Source of the DNA: Peptoniphilus lacydonensis
GTDB taxonomy: Bacteria > Bacillota > Clostridia > Tissierellales > Peptoniphilaceae
NCBI RefSeq assembly: GCF_900106515.1
Contig: NZ_FNWF01000003.1
Location: 620,001 to 684,000 of the forward strand
Direction of reading: 5' to 3'
DNA length: 64,000 nucleotides
The translations under genes and the position numbers were made by a program. Below the pieces are notes generated by a model that did no database searches, was not told the origin of the DNA, and saw only the letters and a list, made by a program, of their open reading frames with translations. Shown here piece after piece: positions 26,121 through 35,727 of this stretch (within the stretch, counting starts at the first letter, position 1; each line of letters starts with the position of its first letter).

Positions 26121-27254
26121 GTGAAAAAGGATAATTATGATATTTTAGAATTATCAGAAAATCGAGGTAAGACAATTGTAAGGACAAGTATTATTGGAAC
26201 TTTAACCAACGTTTTATTAGCAGCCTTTAAAGCAACTTTAGGTATACTTGTTAATTCAATCGCTCTTGTTTTAGATGCAGTAAATAATTTATCTGATGCT
26301 CTCTCCTCTGTTGTTACTATTATTGGCGAGAAGCTATCAAGCAAGGCTCCAGATAAAAGACATCCCATGGGCTATGGGCGAATCGAATACATTTCGTCAA
26401 TGATTATATCTGCCCTAGTGCTATATGCAGGGATAACTTCCCTAGTTGAAAGTGTTAAAAAAATTTTAAATCCAAGTCCAGCATCCTACACAAAGCTTTC
26501 TATTATAGTTATTGGTATTGCTGTCGTTATAAAATTTATTTTAGGTAAATACGTAAAGAGCCAAGGTAAAAAGATCAACTCCACTGCATTAATTGCATCT
26601 GGTTCTGACTCTTTATTCGATTCAATTCTTTCTCTTTCAGTTTTTATATCTGCTATAATCTTTATGACTTGGGAGATTTCTCTTGAGGCCTACGTTGGAA
26701 CTATCATCTCCATATTTATGATAAAAGCGGGAATAGAAATGATGCTCTCAACTATTGACGATCTCATTGGACACAGAGCAGACCGCTACATGGTGAAAAA
26801 AATTGCTGATTTGATAAATGAAGAAGAACAAGTACTTGGTGTTTACGATTTGGCGCTATTTAATTACGGACCAAACAGATATTACTGTTCTCTTCATGTA
26901 GAACTTCCTGACACTATGTCAGTTTCTGATGTTGATAAACTCACTAGAAAATTGCAATACAAGGTATATAAAAATACTGGCATAATTTTAATTGCCCTTG
27001 GAGTTTATTCTTTTAATACCAAAAATAAAAAAGCTACAGAAATTAGAAAAACTGTTGAAAAGAAAATTTTAAATTATGATTGGGCTCTACAAGTCCACGG
27101 ATTATATGCTGATACAGAAAAAAAGACTCTGCGATTTGACGTTGTTTTAAGTTTTGATATAAATAGAGAAGATGCTCTCAAAATATTAAGAAATGATTTT
27201 GAAAAATTATATCCAGATTATGAGATTCAAATAGTCCCCGATCTTGATTTATAA
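26121..27254 (+). CDS. Cation diffusion facilitator (CDF) family transporter
   Basis: 377 residues. Six membrane segments in the first 220 residues with metal-site motifs DAVNNLSDALSSVV in helix 2 and ASGSDSLFDS in helix 5, and KRHPMGYGRIEYIS in the loop after helix 2. A C-terminal cytoplasmic ferredoxin-like domain follows, longer than in the simplest CDF proteins. Starts with GTG at 26121 behind CGGAAG. Likely exports divalent metal (Zn, Mn or Fe) by proton antiport; the metal is not predictable with confidence. Confidence 0.9.
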   Translation: MKKDNYDILELSENRGKTIVRTSIIGTLTNVLLAAFKATLGILVNSIALVLDAVNNLSDALSSVVTIIGEKLSSKAPDKRHPMGYGRIEYISSMIISALVLYAGITSLVESVKKILNPSPASYTKLSIIVIGIAVVIKFILGKYVKSQGKKINSTALIASGSDSLFDSILSLSVFISAIIFMTWEISLEAYVGTIISIFMIKAGIEMMLSTIDDLIGHRADRYMVKKIADLINEEEQVLGVYDLALFNYGPNRYYCSLHVELPDTMSVSDVDKLTRKLQYKVYKNTGIILIALGVYSFNTKNKKATEIRKTVEKKILNYDWALQVHGLYADTEKKTLRFDVVLSFDINREDALKILRNDFEKLYPDYEIQIVPDLDL

Positions 27255-27268
27255 AAATTCACTGAATA

Positions 27269-27312
27269 TTTTATCCCCTTATCAATAAAAACGTAGGGGA
27301 TAAAATTTTTTA
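27269..27312 (+). terminator. Terminator of the CDF transporter gene
   Basis: Perfect 10-bp hairpin TTTTATCCCC / GGGGATAAAA (27269-27278 with 27296-27305) followed by six T. Confidence 0.85.
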
Positions 27313-27390
27313 ATATCTAAAAAATACATAGAACTACTTTTGATTTGCACATAAATAATAATATAACTTCAATCCAATCGTCCATATTAA

Positions 27391-27419
27391 TTGACAACTT
27401 TACTAAATAATTGTATAAT
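27391..27419 (+). promoter_or_regulatory. Consensus promoter of the aspartate-to-threonine operon
   Basis: Perfect -35 TTGACA (27391-27396), 17-base spacer, perfect -10 TATAAT (27414-27419). The leader to lysC is about 64 bases and shows no lysine riboswitch or T-box. Confidence 0.85.
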
Positions 27420-27489
27420 CTTAAAAATTACTTTTAATTTTTATTGTTTATTTTTAGGCATCTTATATTTACTTAAAAAGGAGAAAAAG

Positions 27490-28812
27490 ATGAAAGTCGT
27501 AAAATTTGGTGGCAGTTCTCTCGCTAATGCCACTCAGCTTAAAAAAGTTAAGAAAATTGTAAAAAAAGACGATGCGAGAAAATACATCGTTGTTTCTGCG
27601 CCTGGAAAGGGTGTGGGAAACAATCACAAGGTTACTGACCTTCTAGCAATGTGTCACGAATTAAGTGCCCATGCTTTAAATTTTAACGAAGTTTACAAGA
27701 TCATCGAAGATATTTTTAAAAATATTGTTGATGATCTTGTTTTGGATATTGACATTGATAAAATTTTAAAAGATGTTAAAGATGAAATCACAGAAGGTGC
27801 AAGCTACGACTTTGTTGTCAGCCGTGGTGAATACATGAGTGCCAAAGTCCTTGCCAATTATCTTGGATATGATTTTGTTGACGCAAAGGACTTAATTGTC
27901 TTTACTGAGGGTGTTTTGAACCTTGATAAGTCAACAGAAAAAATAAAAAATATTTTAAATTCTCACGAAAGAGTTGTTGTTCCTGGTTTTTATGGACTTG
28001 ATGAAAATAATAAAATTAAAACTTTTTCAAGAGGCGGATCAGATGTCACTGGTTCTGTTATTGCTTCTGCTCTTTATGCAGAAATTTATGAAAACTTCAC
28101 TGATGTAAGTGGATTTTTGGTGGCAGACCCAAAAATTGTAAAAGACTCCTCCCCTATTGGCACAATTACTTATAAAGAACTTAGAGAATTGTCTTATATG
28201 GGTGCAAAAGTTCTTCATGAAGATGCAATTTTTCCTCTTCGTGACAAAAATATTCCCATTAATATTAAAAATACAAATTTCCCCGATGATGACGGGACTT
28301 TAATTTTATCTAAATGTAATTTTAGAAATAAAAATATTGTAACTGGAATTTCTGGCAAAAAAGATTTTACTGTAATTAATCTTGAAAAAGTCAATATGAA
28401 CTCTGAAAAAGATTTTTTTAGAAAGCTAACTACTGTTTTTGAAAGCAATGACATTTCTATTGAACATATGCCCTCAAGTATTGATTCTGTTTCTGTAATT
28501 GTCGCTGATTCTTACATTACTCCAAAATTAAACAAAGTTTTGGAAGAATTAAAAATTTATTTAAATGTGGATAGTATTAGTTGGGAACGTGATATTTCTC
28601 TCATTGCTGTTGTCGGTCGTGGCATGATAAATGAAAAAGGTGTTTCTGCTAGAATTTTTACTGTCCTTGCAAAGTATGGCATAAATATAAAAATGATAAG
28701 TCAAGGTTCTAGTGAAATTAATATAATCATTGGTGTTGAAACAAAAGATTTTGAAAAGGCAATCGAAGCAATCTATCGTGAATTTTATAAGGAGGAAAAA
28801 GATGAAATATAA
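27490..28812 (+). CDS. lysC: Aspartate kinase with C-terminal ACT domains
   Basis: 440 residues. Catalytic domain with KFGGSSL at the N-terminus, VVSAPGKG, SRGEYMSAK and SRGGSDVTG; then two ACT units (about residues 300-440), the second with VVGRGMINEKGVSARIF and KYGINIKMISQGSSEINI. It makes aspartyl phosphate, the first step toward lysine, threonine and methionine. ACT domains make feedback control by threonine or lysine likely. Start 27490 follows AAGGAG. First gene of lysC-asd-hom-thrC::thrB; its end overlaps asd by 11 bases. Confidence 0.95.
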   Translation: MKVVKFGGSSLANATQLKKVKKIVKKDDARKYIVVSAPGKGVGNNHKVTDLLAMCHELSAHALNFNEVYKIIEDIFKNIVDDLVLDIDIDKILKDVKDEITEGASYDFVVSRGEYMSAKVLANYLGYDFVDAKDLIVFTEGVLNLDKSTEKIKNILNSHERVVVPGFYGLDENNKIKTFSRGGSDVTGSVIASALYAEIYENFTDVSGFLVADPKIVKDSSPIGTITYKELRELSYMGAKVLHEDAIFPLRDKNIPINIKNTNFPDDDGTLILSKCNFRNKNIVTGISGKKDFTVINLEKVNMNSEKDFFRKLTTVFESNDISIEHMPSSIDSVSVIVADSYITPKLNKVLEELKIYLNVDSISWERDISLIAVVGRGMINEKGVSARIFTVLAKYGINIKMISQGSSEINIIIGVETKDFEKAIEAIYREFYKEEKDEI

Positions 28813-29779
28813 TGTAGCTGTTATTGGTGCAACTGGTCTTGTTGGAAGTATGATGTTAAAAGTATTAAGTGAGAAAAATTTTCCAATAGACAATTTATTT
28901 TTGTTTAGTTCCAAAAAATCTGCTGGTAAAATTATAAATTACTGTGGCAAGGATTACACTGTCGAAGAGTTAAAAGAAGATTCTTTTGAATATAGAGATA
29001 TAAAAGTTGCCTTATTTTCTGCTGGTGGATCTGTTAGTAAAAGATTTGCACCAATAGCTGCCAAAGCTGGGGTAACTGTTATTGACAATAGTTCTGCTTT
29101 TAGAATGGCCCCGCAAGTTCCCCTAGTTGTTCCAGAAATTAATCCAGAAGATATTCTTTATAATAATGGAATTATTGCAAACCCAAATTGTTCTACAATT
29201 CAATCAGTTTTACCTCTAAAACCAATTCACGACAAATACAAAATTAAAAGAGTCATTTATTCCACTTACCAATCCGTTTCTGGCTCTGGGATAAAAGGTA
29301 TTTCTGACTTAAATGAAGGAACTAATCTTGCCTACAAATATCCAATTAAAAATAATTGCATCCCTCAAATCGACGACTTTCTAGAAAATGGATACACTAA
29401 AGAGGAAATGAAGATGATAAATGAAACTAAGAAAATTCTTCACGATGACTCTCTACTTGTGACAGCGACAACTGTTCGTGTTCCTGTTTTGAATTCTCAC
29501 AGCATTTCCATAAATGTAGAAGTTGAAAAGCCTTTTGAAATTTCTGATGTTAAAGAAATTATAAAAAATTATCCTGGAATGATTTTGAAAGATGACCCAA
29601 CTAATCAAATTTATCCAATGCCACTTCTTTCAAAGGACACAGATGATGTCTATGTGGGAAGAATAAGGCGAGACTTTACTGTCGAAAACGGAATAAACTT
29701 GTGGTCTTGTGCAGATAATATTAGAAAAGGTGCTGCAACTAATGCAGTGCAAATTGCAAAGAAACTTTTGGAGGTTTAA
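28802..29779 (+). CDS. asd: Aspartate-semialdehyde dehydrogenase
   Basis: 325 residues. Nucleotide-binding GATGLVGSMML at the N-terminus, catalytic cysteine in NPNCSTIQ around residue 130, and SYQSVSGSG-like YQSVSGSGIKG after it. Reduces aspartyl phosphate to the semialdehyde. Start 28802 follows AAGGAGG and lies inside the 3' end of lysC (11-base overlap), so translation is coupled. Confidence 0.96.
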   Translation: MKYNVAVIGATGLVGSMMLKVLSEKNFPIDNLFLFSSKKSAGKIINYCGKDYTVEELKEDSFEYRDIKVALFSAGGSVSKRFAPIAAKAGVTVIDNSSAFRMAPQVPLVVPEINPEDILYNNGIIANPNCSTIQSVLPLKPIHDKYKIKRVIYSTYQSVSGSGIKGISDLNEGTNLAYKYPIKNNCIPQIDDFLENGYTKEEMKMINETKKILHDDSLLVTATTVRVPVLNSHSISINVEVEKPFEISDVKEIIKNYPGMILKDDPTNQIYPMPLLSKDTDDVYVGRIRRDFTVENGINLWSCADNIRKGAATNAVQIAKKLLEV

Positions 29780-29780
29780 A

Positions 29781-30962
29781 TTGAAAATTGCACTAATGGG
29801 ATTTGGAACTGTCGGCACAGGTGTCGAAGAAATTTTATATAAAAAAAAAGATAACCTTTTAAAAAATAATTTTGATATAAAAATTGAAAAAGTTTTAATT
29901 AAAAATGTAAATAAAAAAAGAAATCCTTGGAATAAAGATCTAATTTTTACAGATAATTTTGATGAAATCTTAAATTCTGACGTTGACGCAGTCATTGACG
30001 CCACATCTTCTGTTGATGAAACTTATAATAGGATTATATCTCTTATGAAATCTGGCAAAAATATTATAACAGCAAATAAGGCTGTGGTTTCAAAACATTT
30101 TGAAGAATTAAATGAACTTGCTAAAGAAAATGATATTTATTTTTCTTATGAGGCTTCTGTTGCTGCTGCTATACCTATTATTCATCCTATTACGGAAGAA
30201 CTTCCCTTTAACAAAATAAAAGAAATTTGTGGGATTTTAAATGGCACATCTAATTATATCTTGTCAAAAATGGAAAAAGAAAATTTAGATTATAAGGAAG
30301 TTTTAAAAGAGGCACAGGCTCTCGGTTATGCTGAATCTGACCCCACTGCTGACGTGGATGGCTTGGATTCAATGAGAAAAATTAGAATACTTTCTTCTCT
30401 TTTTTACAATGCACAAATTAATGAAGAAGAGATTTTTACCTTTGGAATTTCCAATATTAAAAAATCCGATTTAGATTTCATAAAAAAAGAAGGCTATTTC
30501 ATTAGGCTAATTGCAAAATCAAAATTAATTGATGATAAAATAAATATCTTTGTAATGCCCACTCTACTAAATGATGATTTCTTTACCAAAACTTTTGACA
30601 GCACCAATGCAATAAAAGTTTTGGGAGATAATTTTGGTGAATATGAACTAAAGGGTGCTGGGGCTGGAAAGCTTGAAACAGCTGATGCCATTATGCGTGA
30701 CCTTTTAAGAATTCTCTCCAAAAGAGAAATCAAAACCTTTTATAATAACGAAAATAACTTTGATGTTTCAAAAAAATTTACAGGAAAATATTATATTAGA
30801 ACATCTGAAATTTCAGATATATTAAAAGATATTATCGCAAAAGATAATCTAATAGAAAAAGATCATCATATAATTACAAAAGAAGTTTCTCTTTTTCAAA
30901 TAAGTGAAATTGTAAAAAACTATACAGAAGAAATTTTTATTGCAAGGGTGGAAGAAATATGA
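29781..30962 (+). CDS. hom: Homoserine dehydrogenase
   Basis: 393 residues. Rossmann loop GFGTVGTGVEEIL, ITANKAVVSKH, and the substrate motif GILNGTSNYILSKM followed by GYAESDPTADVDGLD are all diagnostic. Starts with TTG at 29781 behind a perfect GGAGG and one base after asd. The C-terminal part (about residues 310-393) resembles a small ACT-like tail and may give feedback control. Its stop overlaps the next gene by four bases. Confidence 0.95.
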   Translation: MKIALMGFGTVGTGVEEILYKKKDNLLKNNFDIKIEKVLIKNVNKKRNPWNKDLIFTDNFDEILNSDVDAVIDATSSVDETYNRIISLMKSGKNIITANKAVVSKHFEELNELAKENDIYFSYEASVAAAIPIIHPITEELPFNKIKEICGILNGTSNYILSKMEKENLDYKEVLKEAQALGYAESDPTADVDGLDSMRKIRILSSLFYNAQINEEEIFTFGISNIKKSDLDFIKKEGYFIRLIAKSKLIDDKINIFVMPTLLNDDFFTKTFDSTNAIKVLGDNFGEYELKGAGAGKLETADAIMRDLLRILSKREIKTFYNNENNFDVSKKFTGKYYIRTSEISDILKDIIAKDNLIEKDHHIITKEVSLFQISEIVKNYTEEIFIARVEEI

Positions 30963-33253
30963 AATTTTTATCTACAAGGAATTCAAATTTAAAAATCTCT
31001 GGACTCGAGGCAATTGTAAAGGGCATCTCTGATGATGGCGGTCTTTTTGTTCCTGAATCTTTTCCAAGTTTTAACATAATTAAAAATCTAGATTTAAGTT
31101 ACACAGATTTAGCCCACAAAATCTTATCACTTTACCTTACAGACTTTGATAAGGATGATTTGAAAAAAATAATTGAAAAATCCTATGATAGTTTTGAAGA
31201 TGAGATTGCAAAAATAGATTACAATAAAAACATTTATCTTGAACTTTATCATGGAAAGACTTCTGCCTTTAAAGACTTTGCCCTTTGTCTTTTGCCCAAT
31301 CTTTTATCCTATGCCAAAAAATCCCTTGGCATAAAAGAAAAAACTTTGATTTTAACGGCAACATCTGGAGATACAGGTAAAGCTGCCCTAGAGGGTTTTT
31401 ACAACATAGATAATATTGACATTTTAGTTTTATATCCAACAGAAGGTGTAAGTTCCATTCAAAAATCTCAAATGGACACAACAGACTCTCTAAACTCAAA
31501 AGTCATCTCTATCGACGGCAATTTTGATGATGCACAATCTGCTGTGAAAAAAATCTTTAATGACAAAAAAATAAAAGATGAACTGGCAAGAAAAAATATT
31601 TATCTTTCTTCTGCAAACTCAATAAATATTGGAAGACTGCTACCTCAAATTGTATATTATTTTTATGCCTACGCTGATTTAATCAAAAACAAAAAAATAA
31701 ATACAGGTGAAAAAATAAATTTTTGCGTACCAACTGGAAACTTTGGCGATATATTGGCCGGATACTACGCAAAAGAGATGGGTCTTCCAATTGACAAACT
31801 TGTAATAGCATCAAATTCAAATAATATTTTGACAGATTTTTTCACAACAGGCACCTACGATGCAAATAGAGAACTTAAGAAAACTATTTCTCCATCCATG
31901 GATATTTTGATTTCTAGCAACTTGGAAAGATTAATTTATCACAAATCTTCTGATGTAATTGTTAAAGAAAAAATGAACGAACTACAAAATTCTCATGCCT
32001 TTAATTTTGATTATGATTTCTCTGATTTTTTACGTGGCTTTGCAACAGAAGATGAAACAAAAAATACAATTGCCAAAACTTTTAAGGAAGATGGATACCT
32101 CATTGACCCACACACAGCTGTGGCGAAAAATATTGTGGATAAATTAGATTTAAAAAACACTGTTATACTTTCAACTGCAAGTCCATATAAATTTTCATCA
32201 TCAGTTTTATCTGCCCTTAACGAAAATATTTCTTACAATGAATTTGAAAATATAAAAACTTTAAATAAAATTACAAATGTAAAAATTCCAACAGAAATTG
32301 GGAAACTAAAAAATAAAAAAACAATTCACAACAATAAAATAAATAAAAGTGAGATAGAAAACGAAGTTTTAAAATTTGCAAGAAGGGGCAATAGAATAGC
32401 TGTACCTGCAACTTCTGCAAACTTGGGCCCAGGCTTTGACACTTTAGGACTTTCACTAAAACTTTATAATAAATGTGAATTTAAAATAATAGCAGATGAG
32501 AAAACATTTGAAAAAAATATTAAAAATAATTTAATTTATAAATCCTATGCACATACCTTTGAATATTTTGGCGAAAAAATAACACCAGTAGAATTTAATT
32601 TAGATTCTAATATTCCAATGTCAAGAGGTCTTGGTTCTTCTGCTTCTTGTGTAGTAATGGGAGTTATGGCTGCTTTCTATGTAATGGGTGAAAATCTTGA
32701 TAAATATGAAATCTTAAAAATTGCAACAGAAATAGAAGGTCACCCCGACAATGTTTCACCTGCTATTTTTGGAGGTGCAACTGTATCAATACTAAAAAAT
32801 AATGAAGTCTTTGTAGAAAAATTTAAAATTTCTGACAAAATAAAATTTTTGGCACTTATCCCAAATTTTAAACTTAAAACAGATTTAGCAAGAGGTGTTC
32901 TTCCAAAAAATTATTCAAAAAAAGATGCAATATTTAATATATCAAGAGTTTCCCTTTTGACTTTATCTCTTATATCAGGCAATTATAAAAATTTAGAGAT
33001 TGCTTTCGAAGATAAAATTCACGAGCCTTACAGATATAAACTTATTCCTGAGATAAATGAAATTAAAAAAATAATAGATGAAAGTTCTGCTATAACTTAT
33101 TACCTAAGTGGTGCAGGCTCAACTATTATGATTATTCTAAAAGAAGATGACCACAAATCGGAAAAATTCATTGAAGAAAAAATAAAAAATCTAAAAAATG
33201 ACTACACTTTACTTCCCTTAGAAATAGATGACAATGGTGCTTTTATAATTTAA
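30959..33253 (+). CDS. Threonine synthase / homoserine kinase fusion protein (ThrC::ThrB)
   Basis: 764 residues, one uninterrupted frame. Residues 1 to about 455 are threonine synthase: MKFLSTRNS, then SDDGGLFVPE, the PLP-lysine in GKTSAFKDFAL, LTATSGDTGKAA and CVPTGNFGDILAGYYAKEM. A Lys/Asn-rich linker (about 440-470) leads to a complete GHMP kinase of about 290 residues: AVPATSANLGPGFDTLG, SRGLGSSASCV (ATP loop, near residue 555), GHPDNVSPAIFGG and LSGAGSTIMI. It should phosphorylate homoserine and convert the product to threonine in one polypeptide. In most bacteria thrB and thrC are separate genes; here the order is synthase first. Overlaps hom by four bases (ATGA). Confidence 0.93.
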   Translation: MKFLSTRNSNLKISGLEAIVKGISDDGGLFVPESFPSFNIIKNLDLSYTDLAHKILSLYLTDFDKDDLKKIIEKSYDSFEDEIAKIDYNKNIYLELYHGKTSAFKDFALCLLPNLLSYAKKSLGIKEKTLILTATSGDTGKAALEGFYNIDNIDILVLYPTEGVSSIQKSQMDTTDSLNSKVISIDGNFDDAQSAVKKIFNDKKIKDELARKNIYLSSANSINIGRLLPQIVYYFYAYADLIKNKKINTGEKINFCVPTGNFGDILAGYYAKEMGLPIDKLVIASNSNNILTDFFTTGTYDANRELKKTISPSMDILISSNLERLIYHKSSDVIVKEKMNELQNSHAFNFDYDFSDFLRGFATEDETKNTIAKTFKEDGYLIDPHTAVAKNIVDKLDLKNTVILSTASPYKFSSSVLSALNENISYNEFENIKTLNKITNVKIPTEIGKLKNKKTIHNNKINKSEIENEVLKFARRGNRIAVPATSANLGPGFDTLGLSLKLYNKCEFKIIADEKTFEKNIKNNLIYKSYAHTFEYFGEKITPVEFNLDSNIPMSRGLGSSASCVVMGVMAAFYVMGENLDKYEILKIATEIEGHPDNVSPAIFGGATVSILKNNEVFVEKFKISDKIKFLALIPNFKLKTDLARGVLPKNYSKKDAIFNISRVSLLTLSLISGNYKNLEIAFEDKIHEPYRYKLIPEINEIKKIIDESSAITYYLSGAGSTIMIILKEDDHKSEKFIEEKIKNLKNDYTLLPLEIDDNGAFII

Positions 33254-33351
33254 AAACTATCATTTTATTTTTAAAGTCTATTTGTATACCTTTTTTTCTT
33301 TATTATTTACACAAATAATGCTATCATAAAATTAAAAACAAAGGAGATCTT

Positions 33352-33858
33352 ATGAAAAATTTTAAAGTAAAAGACTTAGTAATAACGTCGCTTTTCATCG
33401 CTCTTGTATATGTATTTACGTGGATTGTAAAAATTCAGCTTCCCTTTGCACCCAACGGAGGACTAATTCATCTTGGCAATGTTCCATTTTTCTTAGCAGC
33501 AATATTTTTTGACAAAAGAGTAGGCATGACTGCAGGAGCAATTGGAATGGGACTCTTTGACCTAACAAGCGGCTGGGTACTGTGGGCACCAATGACTATC
33601 ATTTCTGCGTTAATAATGGGATACATATTGAATAAACTCAATTATGGAAAATTAAATACAAAAAATTTAATTATTTCCTTTGTACTTGTTGCAATTGTAA
33701 AAGTTGCAGTTTATTATATCGGCGAAATTTTTATTTTATCATCATTCATAACACCACTTGCATCAATTCCAGGAAACTTAATTCAAATTGCAGTTTCATC
33801 TGTAATTGTACTTGTAATATTAAAACCAATGGAGAAAGTTTTTAAAAATATAAAATAA
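33352..33858 (+). CDS. ECF transporter S component, substrate unknown
   Basis: 168 residues, about five to six membrane segments. Starts KVKDLVITSLFIALVYVFTW, the usual S-component helix 1, and contains GLIHLGNVPFFLAAIFF and AGAIGMGLFDLTSGW in the middle, which match the ECF_RibU/DUF1393-like family. No riboswitch is seen upstream and no biosynthetic gene is adjacent, so the vitamin is unknown. GGAGAT precedes ATG; own terminator. Confidence 0.82.
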   Translation: MKNFKVKDLVITSLFIALVYVFTWIVKIQLPFAPNGGLIHLGNVPFFLAAIFFDKRVGMTAGAIGMGLFDLTSGWVLWAPMTIISALIMGYILNKLNYGKLNTKNLIISFVLVAIVKVAVYYIGEIFILSSFITPLASIPGNLIQIAVSSVIVLVILKPMEKVFKNIK

Positions 33859-33869
33859 TTTTACATCAA

Positions 33870-33896
33870 AAAAGATAGCCCTTTCGCTATCTTTTC
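33870..33896 (+). terminator. Terminator after the ECF S component
   Basis: 10-bp hairpin AAAAGATAGC / GCTATCTTTT with 6-base loop. Confidence 0.85.
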
Positions 33897-33914
33897 TTAT
33901 TATAATCTTTAATT

Positions 33915-34838
33915 TTAAAAATTATCTTCTATAATAATCTCTCTATTCTTATTTATATCTTCTGCTTTTTTTAGCATTATTTCCAAATCTTTTTCATCAA
34001 AACTATAAACCTTATCGCAAAAATAGCAACTGACTTCTGCCTTTTTATCTTCATGAAGTATCTCTCTTATTTCCTTTGGACCCACAGATATAATTGCATC
34101 TTCAACTTTTTCGCGAGAACAATTGCACTTGTAACTTATCTCTCTTTTTTCCAAAACTTTAAAATTAATATCCTTCATCAAAATTTCAATTAGCTTTTCT
34201 GCATCATTATACTCATCAATAATTGACGTTACATTTGTGACCTTTTTTAAATTTTCCTCTAGCTTTGAAATTTGTTCTTCAGTTGCACCCGGCATAAGTT
34301 GAATTATAAAGCCACCAGCAGCCTTAATTGAATAATCAACATCAACTAAAACCCCTAAACCAACAGCCGATGGAACTTGATCAGACTGCAAAAAATAAAC
34401 TGCAAGATCTTCTGCAATTTCACCAGTTGTAAGATTAACAGTGCCTGTATAAGGCTCTTTCATACCAGTATCCATCACAAGGGTTAAGCTTCCATCTCCA
34501 ACAATTCCAGACACATCTATTTTTCCATCGCTTTCTCTAATAGGAAGATCTGCCAAAGGGTTTGTAACATAACCTTTTACATATCCATCGTTTTTACAAG
34601 TTGCAACAATTTTGCCAGCAGGTCCATTTCCATTAATAGAAAGAGTTATTGAGTCCTCTTCATTTTTTTGCCAAGAGCCAATAATTGCTGCAGCAGTTAA
34701 AACTCTACCTAAAGCTGCACTAGTAGTCTTTGATAACTTATGAATTTTCGCAGCCTCTTCAACTACATCAGTTGTTATAGCAGCAGAAATTTTTATAGTT
34801 TCAGTTTCATCAATTGCCCTTAAAATATATCCCATCAT
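33915..34838 (-). CDS. hslO: Hsp33 redox-regulated chaperone
   Basis: 307 residues. N-terminal chaperone domain including GNGPAGKI, then the C-terminal zinc site CNC (near residue 240) and CYFC (about 30 residues later), the four cysteines that form disulfides on oxidative stress. Two ATGs lie in tandem at 34838 and 34835 behind GGTGAT; either can start. A -10 TATAAT lies at 34857-34852, giving a very short leader. Convergent with the ECF gene. Confidence 0.95.
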   Translation of the reverse strand: MMGYILRAIDETETIKISAAITTDVVEEAAKIHKLSKTTSAALGRVLTAAAIIGSWQKNEEDSITLSINGNGPAGKIVATCKNDGYVKGYVTNPLADLPIRESDGKIDVSGIVGDGSLTLVMDTGMKEPYTGTVNLTTGEIAEDLAVYFLQSDQVPSAVGLGVLVDVDYSIKAAGGFIIQLMPGATEEQISKLEENLKKVTNVTSIIDEYNDAEKLIEILMKDINFKVLEKREISYKCNCSREKVEDAIISVGPKEIREILHEDKKAEVSCYFCDKVYSFDEKDLEIMLKKAEDINKNREIIIEDNF

Positions 34839-34867
34839 ATCACCATCTATTATTATAACAGGTTAAT

Positions 34868-34954
34868 ATGAAAATCTCTAATCTAAGTATTCTTATAAAT
34901 AGAGAAGAAGCAATAAGTGCAGGTTATGAAACTTTCAAAAGATGCCATCCTTAA
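34868..34954 (+). pseudogene. Possible remnant of an Ada-type cysteine-cluster domain
   Basis: 28-codon frame with AGG spaced six bases before its ATG. The end reads INREEAISAGYETFKRCHP, which resembles the closing motif of Ada-like metal-binding domains (EEAxxAGYxPCKRCxP) but with the first cysteine replaced by Phe. It is too short to be a domain alone, so a decayed 3' end or a chance match is likely. Confidence 0.3.
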
Positions 34955-35001
34955 TATTTTTAAACAAATTTAATTTTTATAATGCTTTAAATAAGTATAA
35001 T

Positions 35002-35727
35002 CTACTTTCTTGCAACTATTGTATACCTTGAAGTTTTATCACTAACATCTTTAAATTCATAGTCATCGTAAATTTCTACTTCAAAAAATCCTATATCTTC
35101 CAATAATTTCTTCACATAAAATAAGTCATAGGCTCTCTCTAAATGTTCTTCATAAAATCTTTCGTACAAATTGTCTTTGGCATTTCTGAAAAAATTGACT
35201 CCATAGGTATTTAATTTTTCCTCTTCATCATAAATATTTTCCCAAATATATAGTACATCTTCCACTTCATCCACTGTTACAGGGTCAATATTTTTAAATT
35301 TGTACTCTGTATTTAAGTCAAAAATAAAAATTCCATTTTCATTTAAATGCTTATAGGTTGATTCTATTGCTCTTTCAAAATCTTTTTTCTCTGTTAAATA
35401 GTTTAAGCTGTCGCCAACAGAAAAAATTGCATCGTAATTTGATGGCGCAGAAAATCCTGCCATATCTTGCCTAAATAATTTTAAATTTTTACTCTTAATT
35501 TTATTCTCACATACAGAAAGCATATCGTAAGACAGATCAAAAGCGTGAATTTTAAAATTCTTTGCAAGTTTTTCTGTCAAACCCCCTGTTCCACAAGCCA
35601 TCTCTAAAATTAATTTAGGCTCTAGTGACCTTTTCTCTAGAACCTCTTTTACAAATTTATAAATTTTTTCATAATCTAGATCATACATCAACTTGTCGTA
35701 GAAATAAGCAAAATCTCCGTACATCAT
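35002..35727 (-). CDS. Class I SAM-dependent methyltransferase
   Basis: 241 residues. SAM motif I LEMACGTGGLTEKLA near residue 40, DLSYDMLSV as the motif II acidic residue, and GDSLNYL further on. Small-molecule type with a C-terminal beta extension. The substrate is not identifiable. Its tandem ATG codons overlap the TGA of the sirtuin gene (ATGA), so the two are coupled. Confidence 0.85.
   Translation of the reverse strand: MMYGDFAYFYDKLMYDLDYEKIYKFVKEVLEKRSLEPKLILEMACGTGGLTEKLAKNFKIHAFDLSYDMLSVCENKIKSKNLKLFRQDMAGFSAPSNYDAIFSVGDSLNYLTEKKDFERAIESTYKHLNENGIFIFDLNTEYKFKNIDPVTVDEVEDVLYIWENIYDEEEKLNTYGVNFFRNAKDNLYERFYEEHLERAYDLFYVKKLLEDIGFFEVEIYDDYEFKDVSDKTSRYTIVARK

Noticed and set aside
27420-27489. 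Lysine riboswitch or T-box before lysC
   Set aside because: The leader is only about 64 bases and lacks the conserved T-box motif and any terminator.
34838-34857. A second leaderless message at hslO
   Set aside because: The -10 is close to the start, but GGTGAT directly precedes the ATG pair, so a short leader with a ribosome site explains it.
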